A stretch of DNA of 64,000 nucleotides, from the NCBI RefSeq assembly GCF_040412425.1, contig NC_089744.1:43444099-43508098 (forward strand), given 5' to 3'. The notes under the pieces were generated by a model that searched no databases, was not told where the DNA came from, and saw only the letters and a list, made by a program, of their open reading frames with translations. Shown here in pieces: positions 49,748-62,908 of this stretch. Numbering within the stretch: position 1 is the first letter of the stretch; each line of letters opens with the position of its first letter. Position numbers and translations under genes: made by a program. The DNA comes from Macrobrachium rosenbergii (taxonomy: Eukaryota; Arthropoda; Malacostraca; Decapoda; Palaemonidae).

Positions 49748-52700
49748 ATGTATGTAGGTTGAACCTTATGGCTCTTGATTGCTTTCCTAGGTAATGGCCA
49801 CGCCCTTTTTCATCTTGCATCTGGTGTTCTCTGCAGTTTTGAAGACAAACAGGGGTTAGGAGCTGGGTCATTTTGCTGCACGTTTCTCTAAGATATGAAC
49901 AGATGAAGTGGTTTTTGTGCTTTGTTTGTTTTTCCTATTTTATTTTATTTTTTTATTTTTTTAGTTGTTCACCATTCCGTTTAGGAACATTCAGATTCAG
50001 TTCATTCCATTGGAAGACACTGTTTCTACTGTTCAAACTAGCATCATATGGCATTGATTTTTATTGCTAGAGTATTTAAGTATTCTAAAATCTCGCCCTC
50101 TTTTGTTGTTGCTCTTGATACTTCTATGACATTAGAGATGAAGATACTCGTTGATTATTGCATTACCCCTTCCAGTAAACACATTTCCTGACATTTATAC
50201 TTTTCCATTGCTTGTGATGTCTAATGTTAATTATTCGTTTTCCATCTATATGTCTTTTCCTACCTTCTTGTCTTTTTGTATGTATATGACATCTGTATTT
50301 CTTATTCGCTATTTGGATTTAAGGTAATACGTTAGAACTTTTCATGTTATGTCAATATTGGGGTACAGTTTAGCATGAGGCTAGGCCATTTTCTTCCAGA
50401 CACATTTTTTACCATGGTTTGTTGTCATTTGGTCAAGTTCTAGCTCACAAGTTTTCTATTATGTCCTTCAGTTGATCCCATTGTGATTGATCAGTTCTGA
50501 AGTTAGTGGCGCTTCATGTGAGCTTGTCATCTTTCTACTTTGTCCTACTCTGCTTGGATGTCATCTTACGTCTTCCTCCTGGCCTGGGAGTTCATGATCA
50601 TATCCCGGTAAGAAAAACATGAGGATATTCTACTAGTGTTCTGTATGGATGCTCTAACCAAGCAGAAAGTGAACCCATTTTCTTTGGTGATGCCAAGGCA
50701 AGATCGGTTACCCTGCTGCTACTAGTCTGTACGTCAGATCTACAAAAACCTTGAATCCATATGACAGTTTATAAAACACAGTTAAAATGTCCAAGTTTCA
50801 TTTTTCTTAGAGCTGAGTGTTACTCTTTACCTTATTTACTTTCTATAGAAGATAGTGGTAATGGGTTTGATAGATTTGACTTTTACAGATCTGTTGCAAT
50901 GAAGAAAATTCATCTATCAGTTAACAAGATTACATAGAGAACACAATGGACAAGTAATGAACCTTCATTTGTATCTCTTTACAAAATATATGATAGCAGA
51001 AAATTTAGCAATTTTAAAATGTGTTCTGAACATTCTTGCCTGCTAAGAAATGCTAATACCACCAGGCTGGACTGCAGTGTGCTAGGAGAAATCTGGGTAG
51101 GCAGTACTCTGTAACTGTTTGTGTTGTGGTGCAGACTGGTGGTTGGCTGTGATCCAGACTTAAACATTGAGCGTTTGAAGTTTGGTCTCTCAGCTAATTA
51201 TGGGATGGCATAGAATTGTAGCTGTCTGCTTCAGAGCCAGTTTGAGAGTAGTGAGTGGTGTTACTTATGTCTCCAGTATCATCAATGGACGTTTAGCTCA
51301 AAACGTTGCATGACTGCAAAGGCTTGGTATGTCTTGCTTGGGCCCCCATTGGGCTTTGACATGATCTGCAGACTTGATTGAAGGCCTTCAAAGGCTGGAA
51401 TCTTAATGTAAGTTCCATAACCATCCCATCTCTCCAGAATCATTGGTATGATTTCACTTTGGATAGGGAGACAGTATTGGAAGAATGGAGACAATCACAG
51501 TGGATCTGGCACCTCAGATCTTAACCTCGGTGGGAGCTACCCACTGAAGGATATTATTTTAGACCAGTTTGAGTATATGCTTCCACAATCAATATAAGAA
51601 AGGAGCAGTTTAACACTTCTGATGGAGATAGGTCACAAAAATGTTTTTTGAATTAGGGTCCTATGTGTGCCAGAGAGGCTGACAGTCCTTTGCATCTGGA
51701 AAGGAGCCAAAAGCCCTGAGTACCATTAAATTTTACCTACTTTAGTCTGTGATTAAATGTCAAGAACATTAGCCCCAACTAGATTACTCTGACAGTAATA
51801 ATGAAAAGCAAGTAGTCAACCCAATTCATAGAACAACTTTCATTGTTTATTAACACAGTATAAGAGGAACATGCTACAACCACCACAGATGCAATGGAGT
51901 TTTCGGCTTACGGCAGTTTTGCTGTCTCCAGAGGTCAGCAAACACTTAAACTTCAGCTCTTTTACCTGCATATGTGGAACTGAGTAGCAGTTGTTGTGAC
52001 TAATCATTCTTATTGGTGGGCAGAGTTGTATCACCATGGACATTTCTATGCTGTGGGATCTTAACCAAGGCTATCTCTATCAACTGATCTTCATCATTCA
52101 CAGAAATGTAGTCTTTTTTTGGGTTATTCCACTCCACTCAATAATCTCCAGTCTCCAGTGGTATAACCTTAATTTTATAGCAGCACTGTATAAAAGGAAC
52201 ATAATATAACACCTATACCTGTGGGAATCATTTGTGTGAACCATAATCTATTCTTATTGGTGAGTAGCTATAACAGTATGAAGATGTTTTGCTATTAGTG
52301 GATGGCCATCGCTGTTCAGTAATATTTCACTCACAAGGCTGAAATGCCAACACTCACAGGAGTCAACAATCCATTTACTTGTTCAGAAGTAATGCAGCAA
52401 TGCACCCAGTATTTTCATGCATTCATAGGAATGGGACATTCTTCCCAAGGTCACTCTGCATAGAACCATTTGGTTTTCGTCATACACCACTTTCACTCCT
52501 ATTAGCAGATTTTTGCAAGTCATGCATGTAGTGCTGGGCAACCTCTTCAGCAATGATGTAATTTCAGTGTATTTTGAGCTCAACTTCATATAGCTTATTC
52601 ATTATAATATGTGCAACGAGAACAAGAATCGTAGCAGCAGTTTTACCCTTTACAATTATAGGCATTAAAGCTAATACAAGGAACTGGCCACTCTTTGAAA

Positions 52701-55700
52701 GTGACCCTTTCCATTCTTGATCAATTGTTGCAGAATACTGCTATGCAACTAGCCCTGGCTAATCCGTAACAATTGATAAGACAAATTCTCTGTGTATAAC
52801 ATAGATGAAATGAAATGCCCAAGCAAAATAATACTAAACTGTGACCAAAACCTCTGCCTTCTGTTACGTTCAACAAATTCTTTTTGCCATTAACCAGAAT
52901 TATAGTTTCTCGTTTCTCAGTATGCATCCAACTGAGAGGTCTCCTTCAACTACAAAGAGAACATTAAAAAAATGGCACCAATAATATGAGCTTAATCTAA
53001 GATGCACCGTCTCTGCCTAAGTGCAATAATTTTTAAGCCAATTACCCTCTAACTCTCCTAGTTTTAGGTAATCATCTTCTCTTATCTGAACAGTTGGAGA
53101 AATTTCTTTATTATGGACGTTTGGTCTGGGTCTCCGAATAAATAGTTTCTTCTGTGACCATTCTAGTCTTGATTTCAAAGCAATAACCCATTTATTTATA
53201 ACAGTGAGCTATGCACAACCGCCATGTAATGTCACTTGTTAGTAACTGTTATACTTCTAGAGAAATGCACACACCATATTTTCTTCTCTGGAAAATGTTA
53301 GTCTTGCACGCTTTTACAGAGTTAAATATGGACATCGATGGATCGCTCTTTGTCTGAGTTTATTGAAGCGGTTCTCATGTCGTTTTACCAGCATTCTTAA
53401 ATCACACTGAAATACTAATAGCCGAACAGGTCATGAGTGATCTAGTTTGCTTATTGAACCTTACTACATTTAAATTTCAGATGACTTATGAGACCCTTGC
53501 TCAACCAAGCAAGTTGTGTCCAACCATTCCAATATGACCTTGCATTTATAATTGCGAATATGTGTCTTTAGTAACATTCATTGATGGGGCATATTTAGAA
53601 TAGTTATCTAGAGAAGTAGACTGGCTAAAGAATTACATTGTAGATAAATTCTTTGTGGTTGGCATTACCCTGGCTAAAGAATTACATTGTAGATAAATTT
53701 TTGTGGTTGGCATTACCCTGGCTCTGTTAAGATTGCCAAGCCTGACGTTTTATGCATTCCCACGTAATATATCCTTTGAACAAGCCTAGGATGGCTGCTT
53801 TTATCTGTCCAGTCATGTGAGTTTTTCATGCTGTTGTTCAACTCACTCAGAAGCATGTGACTGGTAGGTTGGATACTGGACAAATGTTTTTCTAAGCAGT
53901 AGTACATGTTCTCTGATCATTATTGGACATAGTGTGAAGATGACAAGAAAATGTAGCATGTACTTTAAGCAGTACAACACAGCCTGACAGATATGACTAT
54001 GCATTCTTTATCTTGCAAGAACTGCTCATGTTTTTAATTTACCTATGAGTCTAACCCAACCATAATGCTCATTGTGGTAGGTAATACAAGGGTGGTATTG
54101 TCATCAGTTGTGACAGTGGTTGCGCAAACACCCATGGATGGCCTTGGATGAAGCTAGCCTCTTCCCTACTGAAAATAGCAAGTAGACTAAGTAATGAATA
54201 TCACAGTAAGTGTCATTCATATTATGAAGTAACTAAACTCTTGGTTGATAGTCTTATGTGCATATACCAACAGTGCTCTACATTCGAGCCATGAGTTTTA
54301 TCTAGTCATACTCTTGTGCTCTGGTGCATGTGAGTGGGAGAGAGGAATCATGAGCATACGTGAGCTTATCTCCTTTATAGGGAAAAATATGATTTACGAG
54401 AGAGAAGAGGGAAATGAATCGATTCTTGTTGGCAGCTGTATTTGAAAGAAAAAAGAGAGGCGAGAGGGCTGTCTTTTACTTTGACGTGTTGGCATGTTGG
54501 CGAGAAAGAGAAGCATTCTTTTAAGCTCTTTTATTCCTTTTGAAGGCTAAGAGAACTTTTGTTATTCAAGAGTACTGCAAGGTGATATCTCTAAGTATTC
54601 TAGCTGATTTTAGGGATTCTACCAGATGTCTTTCTCTCTGGAACCAGAGCAAGGGGTTCGTGCTCATTACCTGGTAAGGCGATTCTTCAGATCCCATGAG
54701 TGGTCTCCCTTGGTGCTGTAGCCAGGTAGAAAGTGGGTTTCTTTGCAGGGTCAAGTCCTAATCTGTTTTTTCAGTACTCCAAAAGACCTTAAAATGAGAA
54801 CTTATAGATGGCATGACAAATAATTCAATTTTTGTTTTAAGCCTTTATTTTTTAGCTCTGTATTGCTTTATCGTCACCAGTTTTTTTTACTTCATAAGAA
54901 GGACAATGCTAAATATATGGGAAGATTTGAGTTTTTCAAATTTATAGTAACAGAATCAGCTCTACTAGTAAAAGATTTACAAAGGCAAAAGATTTACAAA
55001 GTGTAGTTACAGAAATTGCCGTTCGTTCTTGTACGGGCGATGAAACTTTTGTATCCCTTTCACAAAATAATCGGACGAAGACAGTTAAGCATTATGAAAT
55101 AAATTCTTAGCACATCAGCTTGTTTATAAATATTGATAACACAAAGCTTCCGTATAGAAGTAGGATCCAGTTACCTGGTTTTATAGCTTTTTATAAATAA
55201 TTATAAGGAGTAAATAAAAAATAACAAAAAGCACATTGCACACAAATACCCAAAAGAAGACAAGGGACAAAATGATTATGGATGAATTGCTGTGTCCTTG
55301 AATGGTTTTGCTAACTCTTCATGTAGCCAGCATGGTTACTTGGGTAAATCTAAACACTTCTTAAAATATCCCTATGAAGGTATTCTTTTAATGTGACCAT
55401 GTGTTGACTGTGAACATGAAAAGTTAGATCAAGTGTAATTGGGAATTTCTCATGAACAGCCTAGCAATATAAACCTTGTTAACTGTGCTTACAAGCACAC
55501 GTTCTTTTCTTTCAACGCATGTTACCTACGTTGGCGCATAGCAAGTCGTCACGCAAGAGTATCACTTTTTAGCATTACGACGCACACAAGAAACATTGTT
55601 TATCAACTGGTTATGCTAGAACTGAGGACGAGATTTTAACAGGATTCCCTTGGCTACTTGATCCCTCTATTCCTGAGTACTGAAATCTTGGTGAAAAATC

Positions 55701-57018
55701 AAGAAGGCAATTCACATGGCAGAGACTAGGGCATGGCTGCCTTAATTGCGCAGTAAATGTGTTGTCGGCTCTGGTTGTTTGAATTGTTTGAACATTTCAT
55801 TACTAACTCAGCTGAAGTGTGAGTGCTGCCGTTGCCTTCAACGAGGACACAAAAGAGAATATTCTCTTGCATGCAAGGTCAGCTATTCGTCTCTGATTTC
55901 ATCATTTCATCGTAGCCCACATAACACAGCTAGGCCCGTTTCTGCGAACTTACCCTGTTTGTGTGAAACTTTCCATTTCTGACATAGGTGTGCTGAGGGA
56001 AAAAATTGTACCAAAATATTTAGAAAATTTTGTTATTCAGTTTCATAATATTATTAAAAACTGTGTGTGACAGCTGTCCCTTACTACTGGATACACGATG
56101 TCCAGTGTTCACAGCCCTGAAGGCTTCGTTAAGGCAAGTCGTCAGTGCCTGGCTCAACTTTTACTTTAATCCCCTCTGTGATCTATGTTATCTCTTCTCT
56201 GTGCTGATTGGACACAACTTACTCACAGTGGAATAAATTGATATATTATTTGTTACTAGATTTCCTTCTTTTAAGATATACCGTCTACTGCAGCAACTAC
56301 CTATTTTCCTACCAAGATCTTCCTCTGGCTCATTTTTCCACCTGTACTATTTCGATCACTACTCCTTTGGACAGAAGTAGCGCGCCTTCCTATTATCAGG
56401 CAACTGAATAAATATGGCAGGAAGCAGTTGTACTGTGGAGATGAGCAGTTCCCAAAGTGATAGGCTTAGAGAGTGTTTTTGTCCTCGTACGACATTCTTT
56501 GTCGTCGTCTCTTTCCCGTGTTTCCTATAATTCTCCCTCTAGCAAGAAGCTGGTCTGTTGCTTCCTTCAGTATTAGGCATTGTTGTTTTGTGTCATTGTT
56601 TGTCCATTTCAGCTTGAAGTAGAGAAGGTCCTTGAATTGCTCCTGCCGTCGCATCCCCTGGCTAAGATAGAGGGTGATAATGACGCAGAGAATCAAGGCT
56701 TTATAAAATCCACATACAAACCTTTGATAAAGTAAATATCAGATAAAAAGGTTGGAGCAGGGCAAGCGCAGAGCTGAAAAATGACTCTATCTGACGCTCT
56801 AACAAAAACTCTCTCCGAACTCCCAGTTTCCATAATAGTTACAGATTTGAATGTAAAGTGATACTTTATATTCATTGGTCAGGCCTTTAATAATTTGTTC
56901 CATCGGAGCCTCAATTTAAACCACAAGTTAGATTCCATCATCTATTACAGGCTAACAACAATGACAATGGAAAAAAGAAAAAATGTTTGCATTGGTTTTA
57001 TTTATTTATTTTGGCATT

Positions 57019-57019
<1 letters not shown>
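48901..57019. other. 8-kb microsatellite-poor stretch, no recognised gene
   Basis: Unlike the rest of the window, this stretch has almost no long dinucleotide tract (only poly-A at 49715-49741). Frames are short (mostly 60-70 codons, many on the minus strand between 50979 and 54754) and I recognise none. A diverged internal duplication links 51850-52060 with 52176-52340. It could be one or more very old transposon copies or intronic sequence. Confidence 0.35.
53621..53717. repeat. two-copy tandem duplication, 48-49-bp unit
   Basis: CTGGCTAAAGAATTACATTG..GATAAATT..TTGTGGTTGGCATTACC occurs at 53621 and again at 53670, differing by one base deletion; CTGGCT then starts a third, lost copy at 53718. 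Confidence 0.9.

Positions 57020-57073
<54 letters not shown>
57020..57073. repeat. (GA)n microsatellite
   Basis: Uninterrupted GA tract of 54 bp. Confidence 0.95.
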
Positions 57074-57076
<3 letters not shown>

Positions 57077-57388
57077 TGATGGTTATGGTGATTGTTACGG
57101 AATGGAAAGCTGGGTTTAAGGTTAGCAGTTGGGTTGTTTAAAAAATCCCCCCCCCCAAAAAAAAAAAAAAAATTGCCAAGGTGAACAGGTAATTTCCAAT
57201 GTCATTTATTGTTCGTTTCGATGTGGCTTTATGTCAAGTTTTTAGAAATGAACAATTTTACTAAAGTTTTATCTCGAAGATTGCTGTTGTGGATGGCAGC
57301 AATAGAAGTACCTTAAAGCTGCGTTGTTTATTTTACTCTTTGATTGCTTTGCTTGCACTTTCCCTTTTGCAAATCAGGACGTGCACCC

Positions 57389-57698
57389 CATAGGGGGATA
57401 GTGCCCTCAGTGCGCCTCACGTGATGCCCTGTAGGCATTACTTAGGGTTCTTTGCAGCGTCCCTTGGACCCCTAGCTGTAACCCTTTTCTTTCCTTTCAG
57501 TGTACCTCCATACATATTCTCTTTCTTGCATCTTACTTTAAGCCCTCTTCTAACAATTGTTTCATAGTGCAACTACGAGGTCTTCCTCCTGTTACACTTT
57601 TCAAACCCTTTTAGTCTCAATTTCCCTTTCAGCACTGAATGACCTCTTAGGTCCTAGCGCTGGGTTTTGGCCTAAATTTTATATTCCAATTCCATTAA
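57389..57698 (+). repeat. short interspersed repeat (SINE-like), copy 4
   Basis: Full-looking copy of about 310 bp: TAGGGGGATAGTGCCCTCAG at the 5' end, then TGTAGGCATTACTTAGGG, GGTTCTTTGCAGCGTCCCTT, CCCCTAGCTGTAACCC, CATATTCTCTTTCTTGCATC, CATAGTGCAACTACGAGG, CACTTTTCAAACCC, TTTCAGCACTGAATGACCTC, TAGGTCCTAGCGCTGGGTTT and GGCCTAAATTTTATATTCC. It has the same orientation as all other copies in the window. Confidence 0.75.
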
Positions 57699-58118
57699 GG
57701 ATGTACTAGCCTGTGAAAGCTTGGTGAATAAGTGCACGTCAGTTTGGCGTGCGCCATTATACTTTGCGTGTCTTGGAATCATATTAATACTAATAATGGT
57801 AACTTTGGCTATGCTTCTGATCGAAATAATGCTCGTTATTCAAGATTCAGGATGTTTTGGCTGTTAAGTAATGCAGTCAGTCAAAATTAACGAACCCTGT
57901 GTAGTTTAAGACATTTGCTTGATTTCTGTATATATTTGAAAAATGGGAAACTGGTTTCACCATTTTTTGTTTTTCTCTTAATATCTGCTTAGTTGTATTA
58001 TAACCCCAATATCTGAGTTAACTGCATTCTAGTCATAATGCTTATGCACCGACCTTTGTTACTTTGTATTTTTTATATTTTTTATATTAGTTTTAAATTC
58101 TGATTGTGTGTGTGTGTG
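57699..58118. other. unrecognised sequence before the LINE
   Basis: AT-rich, no feature recognised. It ends in a short (GT)n at about 58104-58119, just before a GC-richer segment taken as the LINE's 5' end. Confidence 0.35.
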
Positions 58119-58415
58119 TCGGGGCCGGACGTGTTGGAGGTCTCTCTCGCGTTTTTTTACCCCAAAAGAGGGGTTTTTCGCTCTTGGTGATTATACCTCT
58201 CATAGAAGGCAATGTATTAATAGTGTCTCTACGTAATACCCGGCTCGTAAGCCGGTTAGTGTTGTGTAATTGCAGATATATTAATCTACGTTCTGCCCCA
58301 ATCAGTGCCTTCGGAATTTTTCAAGTCTCAACATCTCAAAGCCTATTGGCCCTGGGAAATTGGTAATAGAGTGCTGTGTATGTGTTAGTGCTTGGCCCTC
58401 CCTTTACCACAAAAA

Positions 58416-59753
58416 TGTCATCTGACCAACCTCCAACCGTCGTGCCAGTGACCCTGGCACCTAACGATACCTGTGCCCCACACACAAGTTCTGTACTCGC
58501 GAACAATTGTCTTTACTTATCCAATACCAATCGAGTCGTGCAGATCTCGAGTCAGCTATACAGTCTGTCAGTGCAGCCTTCTCCGACGAGGAAATTAACT
58601 CTGCATATACAAAATGCAAAGACCTGATACCATATACCATTCTCCAGGAGCAACCCACGAAAAGCCTATCTTCTCACAGGAAAGTGTCATACTGTATATC
58701 ACTAAGTGGCTAAGGACCTGCTCGGTTGAAATCTACGCCGATGACCCTTACAATCTGCCTCCAAAGGGGCCTGCTGATCTAAGCCTACCTGCAGTATACC
58801 ATACGGCAGAAAATGCCTTTCTAAAAGCAAAATCCCTCCCAGAAAAAATTGACAAAACCTCAGAAAAGATTGAGGAAGCACAAGACAAATTTTCACAGAT
58901 CTGGGACGTGACCAAAGGATTGCAGGAATCACTAGACAGTCTTAAAACTGTGAAACAAATAATTTACCCCTTTTAATCTTTCACGGATCTGGGATGCAAT
59001 CAAAGGGGTGCAGGAATCATTAAACAATCGCACAGCAAGCCACTCAGACTTTTGAATGAGGCATCTTTTAATTTACTTGTTTTTCCTCGCCTCCCAACAA
59101 CACGAGAGAAGTGAGGGTGCGACGCGAGAGTCGAGATGTCCATACCCTATCATGGGGAACTGCCCTCTCCTCCTCGGATGAAGGGCCCACAACACCTATT
59201 GCAGACCTATCGGAGAGAAGCGACATAGGAACAAATAAGATTACCACAACCTCCCCTCCCTCCCCAGTGCCTCCGGTGGAAGATAAATCTTCAGCGACGA
59301 TCACCAGCCCTTTTTTGAGTCTTCCGACCAGTTTTATCCCCCAAGCCCCCGTCCTGGGTGAAAAAAGATGTGATTGATCATGAGGGGACTGGGGTTGGCA
59401 GACACAAACAAGTAGAAAAAGTTCTACGTAAAAGGACATCTCAGTTCTCGGTGTCCACTGAACCGAAGCCCATTGCATTCATTGAATCACCTGATACCCG
59501 AAACCTGAGAGGAGATGTCAGCCGTTGTGATTCACAATTTACGGTCATCGGTGAAGCTAGACATCTTTATGCCCAGGTAACAGGTAAGAGAGTCAAGTTT
59601 TTTCACGGGAATAAACGTGTTGACCCTCTTATCTCCCACGAACTCCCATGCAAAATTAAACATAAAGTGGCCTACAGGTTTAATTGCCTATTTCACCACC
59701 TCGATGTTCTTAAAGGCGATGAGAATTCTGGAAGCAAATCGGTCCTAACATAA
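58416..59753 (+). pseudogene. LINE ORF1, frameshifted
   Basis: The frame starts at ATG 58416 (MSSDQPPTVVPVTLAPND), shifts near 58505 to a frame containing ADLESAIQSVSAAFSDEE (58537-58590), and shifts again near 58690. The next frame ends at 58976 in a Lys/Glu-rich coiled-coil-like segment (about 58808-58960: KAKSLPEKIDKTSEKIEEAQ). After a duplicated ~55-bp piece (58889-58943 and 58977-59031), a Pro/Ser/Thr-rich linker (59111-59377) and a basic C-terminal part (59358-59753) follow in other frames. No CCHC zinc knuckle is seen. ORF1 proteins of this group act as RNA-binding partners of the retrotransposon RNA; here the gene is non-functional. Confidence 0.7.
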
Positions 59754-59974
59754 AAGTCTCAAGATACAACCTAATCCGGGACCAACCTTCCCCCAGGGGA
59801 ACTTACTGATGTCCACCCCAAGTAGGGGTTCAGGCGTCCAGACTCCTTTCTACCACAAGTGCCAGCCATCCTCCCAAGCCGAGTGAATGCCCACCAGCCC
59901 TCGATGGCCAATCCCCATCCACCGTCCAAATGATCAGGGGACTCATTCATTTCCAATCTTCGTGAGCTGTCCAT

Positions 59975-62802
59975 GGACCGAACCTAAATATAATCTCTTG
60001 GAATATGCAAAATTTTGGCCTCAAGCGGAACATTCCACCACCCCTTAAACATGTTCTGCAAAAACTTCAAGATAAGGCATCATTGCAATTGCGTAAGAAA
60101 CGCAGACTCCTCTGGCCAGCCATCATCCCAAGCCCTTGTTCAGTGCATGAAGACTTCAGAGCATTTCTCTTCGACCTCACCGATGCAAGTTACAGATCGC
60201 ATCGTAGCCGGTCTTAAACATGTTCTGCAAAAAAGGGGCATCGTTCTTTCCTGTGGCACAAATCGCTGCATGAAGACAATAATGTGAACGTGTTGACCTA
60301 TAGGAGTGATAGATTTCTGGGGCTTCAAGTGACAGTAGGGGACTCTAAGATCCTAATAATTAATATTTTTATACCCTGGGAAAAGAACGATAATTTTGAT
60401 CAGTACTGCATGATCCTAGGTGAGTTACACAGCATTATTCACGACTCTACTGCTGATCATATTTGTATAATTGGGGACCTTAATTCTCACCCCACAAAGC
60501 AGTTTTATAATAAACTTACTCGCTTCGCTTCTGTCAAAATCACGCTCTCCGAATTAGCGATGTAATGCTCCTCCCTCCTTCCCTCCTTCCTCCTATACCT
60601 ATGTACAGAACAGAACGGACACAGTTACAACCTCCAGGCTGGACCACTGCATCACGTCCCGTCAACTTCATGACTCTGTTGTGACCTGCAACATTTGCTA
60701 CGATCTTGCAATGGGCTATGATCACATACCTTTACAGGTGTCATTCAGTACTTCATCCCTCCCTACCGTGAACGCCCTAACTGATCACCCACCTGCTGTT
60801 AACTGGGATTTTAAAAACCAACAGAAAACCAGATCCTTCAGGGAAACCACAGAAACCAGACTGCGGTCAATAGGCCAACCGGCAGACGCCTTACTGTGCA
60901 CCAACATAAAATGTAGAAACGATCATCACAGGAGAGACCTGAAAGAATTCTATTCGAATATAATTTCCGCTATGCTCGCCTCCGGCTGGGATACCTTTAG
61001 ATCTCGTCAAGGCAACTCTCGTGATGTACCTGGATGGAATGAATTGGGTAAAGATCTTTATACACATTCACTAGAAATGTTTTTACTGTGGAGGCAAAAT
61101 GGTAGCCCGAGGGAAGGACACTTTGCACTGCTTATGAGGCAGGCGAGAGCGCAGTTCAAACTTGCCCTTAAGCATTGCAGACTGAATGAAAAGCAACTAA
61201 GAGCTGATGCAATGCCTAGGAAATTAGAATCTGGCGATTACCCCCGTCTTTGGAAGGACATTCAATCTCAAAATCTCAAAACTAAAAAGCTATCACAGAG
61301 AGTAGGAGAAGCCGTCAGTGACGAGGCTATCGCAAGAATGTGGGGCGATCACTTCAGCACTATCCTAAATTGCATAAACGATCAAGACTCCCGCAGGGTT
61401 GTAAATAACCTCCTTACTGATAATATTCAGTTTCATTTCGCCGATCGTATTACGCCAGGTAACATCAGCGAGGCCATAAACAACCAACCTAATAATAAAT
61501 CGCCCGGCTGCGATGGTCTGCCTGCTGAAGCTTTCAAATTCTGCCAAACGCTCTATTCAGTGTGTGCATAATTCACCAGTTTCTCCCAGACTCCCTAGTC
61601 TTAGTTCACTTAATACCATTAATAAAAAACAAGCTAAAGGATGCAGTTGACCCTGGCATTATTGCCCGATTGCAATTACCACAATTGCGTCGAAGATACT
61701 TGAGTCCTTTCATCTAGTGAGAATTCTCCCCTTTCTACACACTACTGACAACCAGTTCGGCTTTAAAGGAAACCACTCAACCGACACCTGCATCTACATC
61801 CTGAAAGAATTGCTGAACTATTACCTATCATCAGCCTCTCCTGTTTTCCTATGTTTTGTAGATGTGAGACAAGCAATTGACAGAATAAACTACCTGAAGC
61901 TGCACAAACAAGGCACACCTCTATATCTAATTGGCATTTTATGTTGTTGGTTCTTCACACAGCAATTCTGTGTCAAATGGAGTAACGTACTGTCGTACAC
62001 CTTCGGCTCCCTAAACGGGCTCCGGCAAGGGGGCATTCTCTCTCCATACCTGTTTAACATGTACACAGATGCCCTGAATGTCAAACTGAACTCACCCCCA
62101 ATCGGATGCACTATCAACGAAACAACAATAAACAACCTCTGTTACGCTGATGATTGTTCTGATCTCCCTATCAGTGCAAGGTCTCCAACGACTCATCGAC
62201 ACCTGCCGCCAATATGCAGAGGAATTTGATATCCTGTACAATGAAACCAAGACCCAGTGTATGTCGCTGCTCCCGAGATCGCTTAAGCATGTTGCAGAAC
62301 CACTAATTTTCCTCGGAAATCATTGTCTGGAATTCGTACATGAATCTCCGTGTTTGGGACGCATTATCACGGACGACCTAAAAGATACGGCAGACATAGA
62401 ACAGAGGCGTCGTAAACTATGTGCAATTGGCAACATGATTGCAAGGAGGTTTACCTTCTGTCACCGAGAAACGAAACTGCTGCTCTTCCGCTCGTACTCC
62501 TGCAGTATATATGGGTGTTCCCTTTGGACGAACCATACCCGAGAGACCATGAGACGTATCACTGTTGTTCACAATGACATTCTGAGACGCCTCACAAACA
62601 CTCCTCGCTATCACTCAGCCACGCAGACATTCAAGAAAACTGCCTGGATAATTTGAAAATCATTGTGAGGCGAACAATGTCCAGTCTGATCACCCGACTG
62701 AGCAACAGCAGCAATTCGCTCATACAAAGCATCCTGAGCAGTGAGGCAAGAAGAAGATCTAAATTGTGGGAAAGATGGAATAATGAGGCATTTGTTCCTT
62801 AA
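59975..62802 (+). pseudogene. LINE ORF2: endonuclease and reverse transcriptase, frameshifted
   Basis: The endonuclease starts with LNIISWNMQNFG (from about 59983), matching the usual 'I.TWN.RG' beginning. Its central part is disrupted and partly duplicated (60040-60290), but it resumes with the catalytic-region motif IIGDLNSHP (60469-60495) and, after another shift, YDHIPL (about 60718-60735), the counterpart of 'SDH.P'. A 296-codon open frame (60681-61571) covers the linker and the RT start (NKSPGCDGLPAEAFKF at about 61494-61541). After shifts near 61565 and 61670, the RT core at 61717-62160 is uninterrupted and holds FVDVRQAIDRI, GLRQGGILSPYLFN and YADD, so all three catalytic aspartates are present although the 'KAFD' part is altered. 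A shift near 62155 leads to the 168-codon C-terminal frame (62150-62656), and another to the stop at 62800-62802. Confidence 0.85.
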
Positions 62803-62908
62803 ATGCCTTATTCTCTGTTTTTGCAATTATGAAGTGTCATCTCCAGAATCTGTCATTATTATTATTATTAGTATTAAACAAAAACTTCTTTCAGTTTTCT
62901 TCTGAAGA

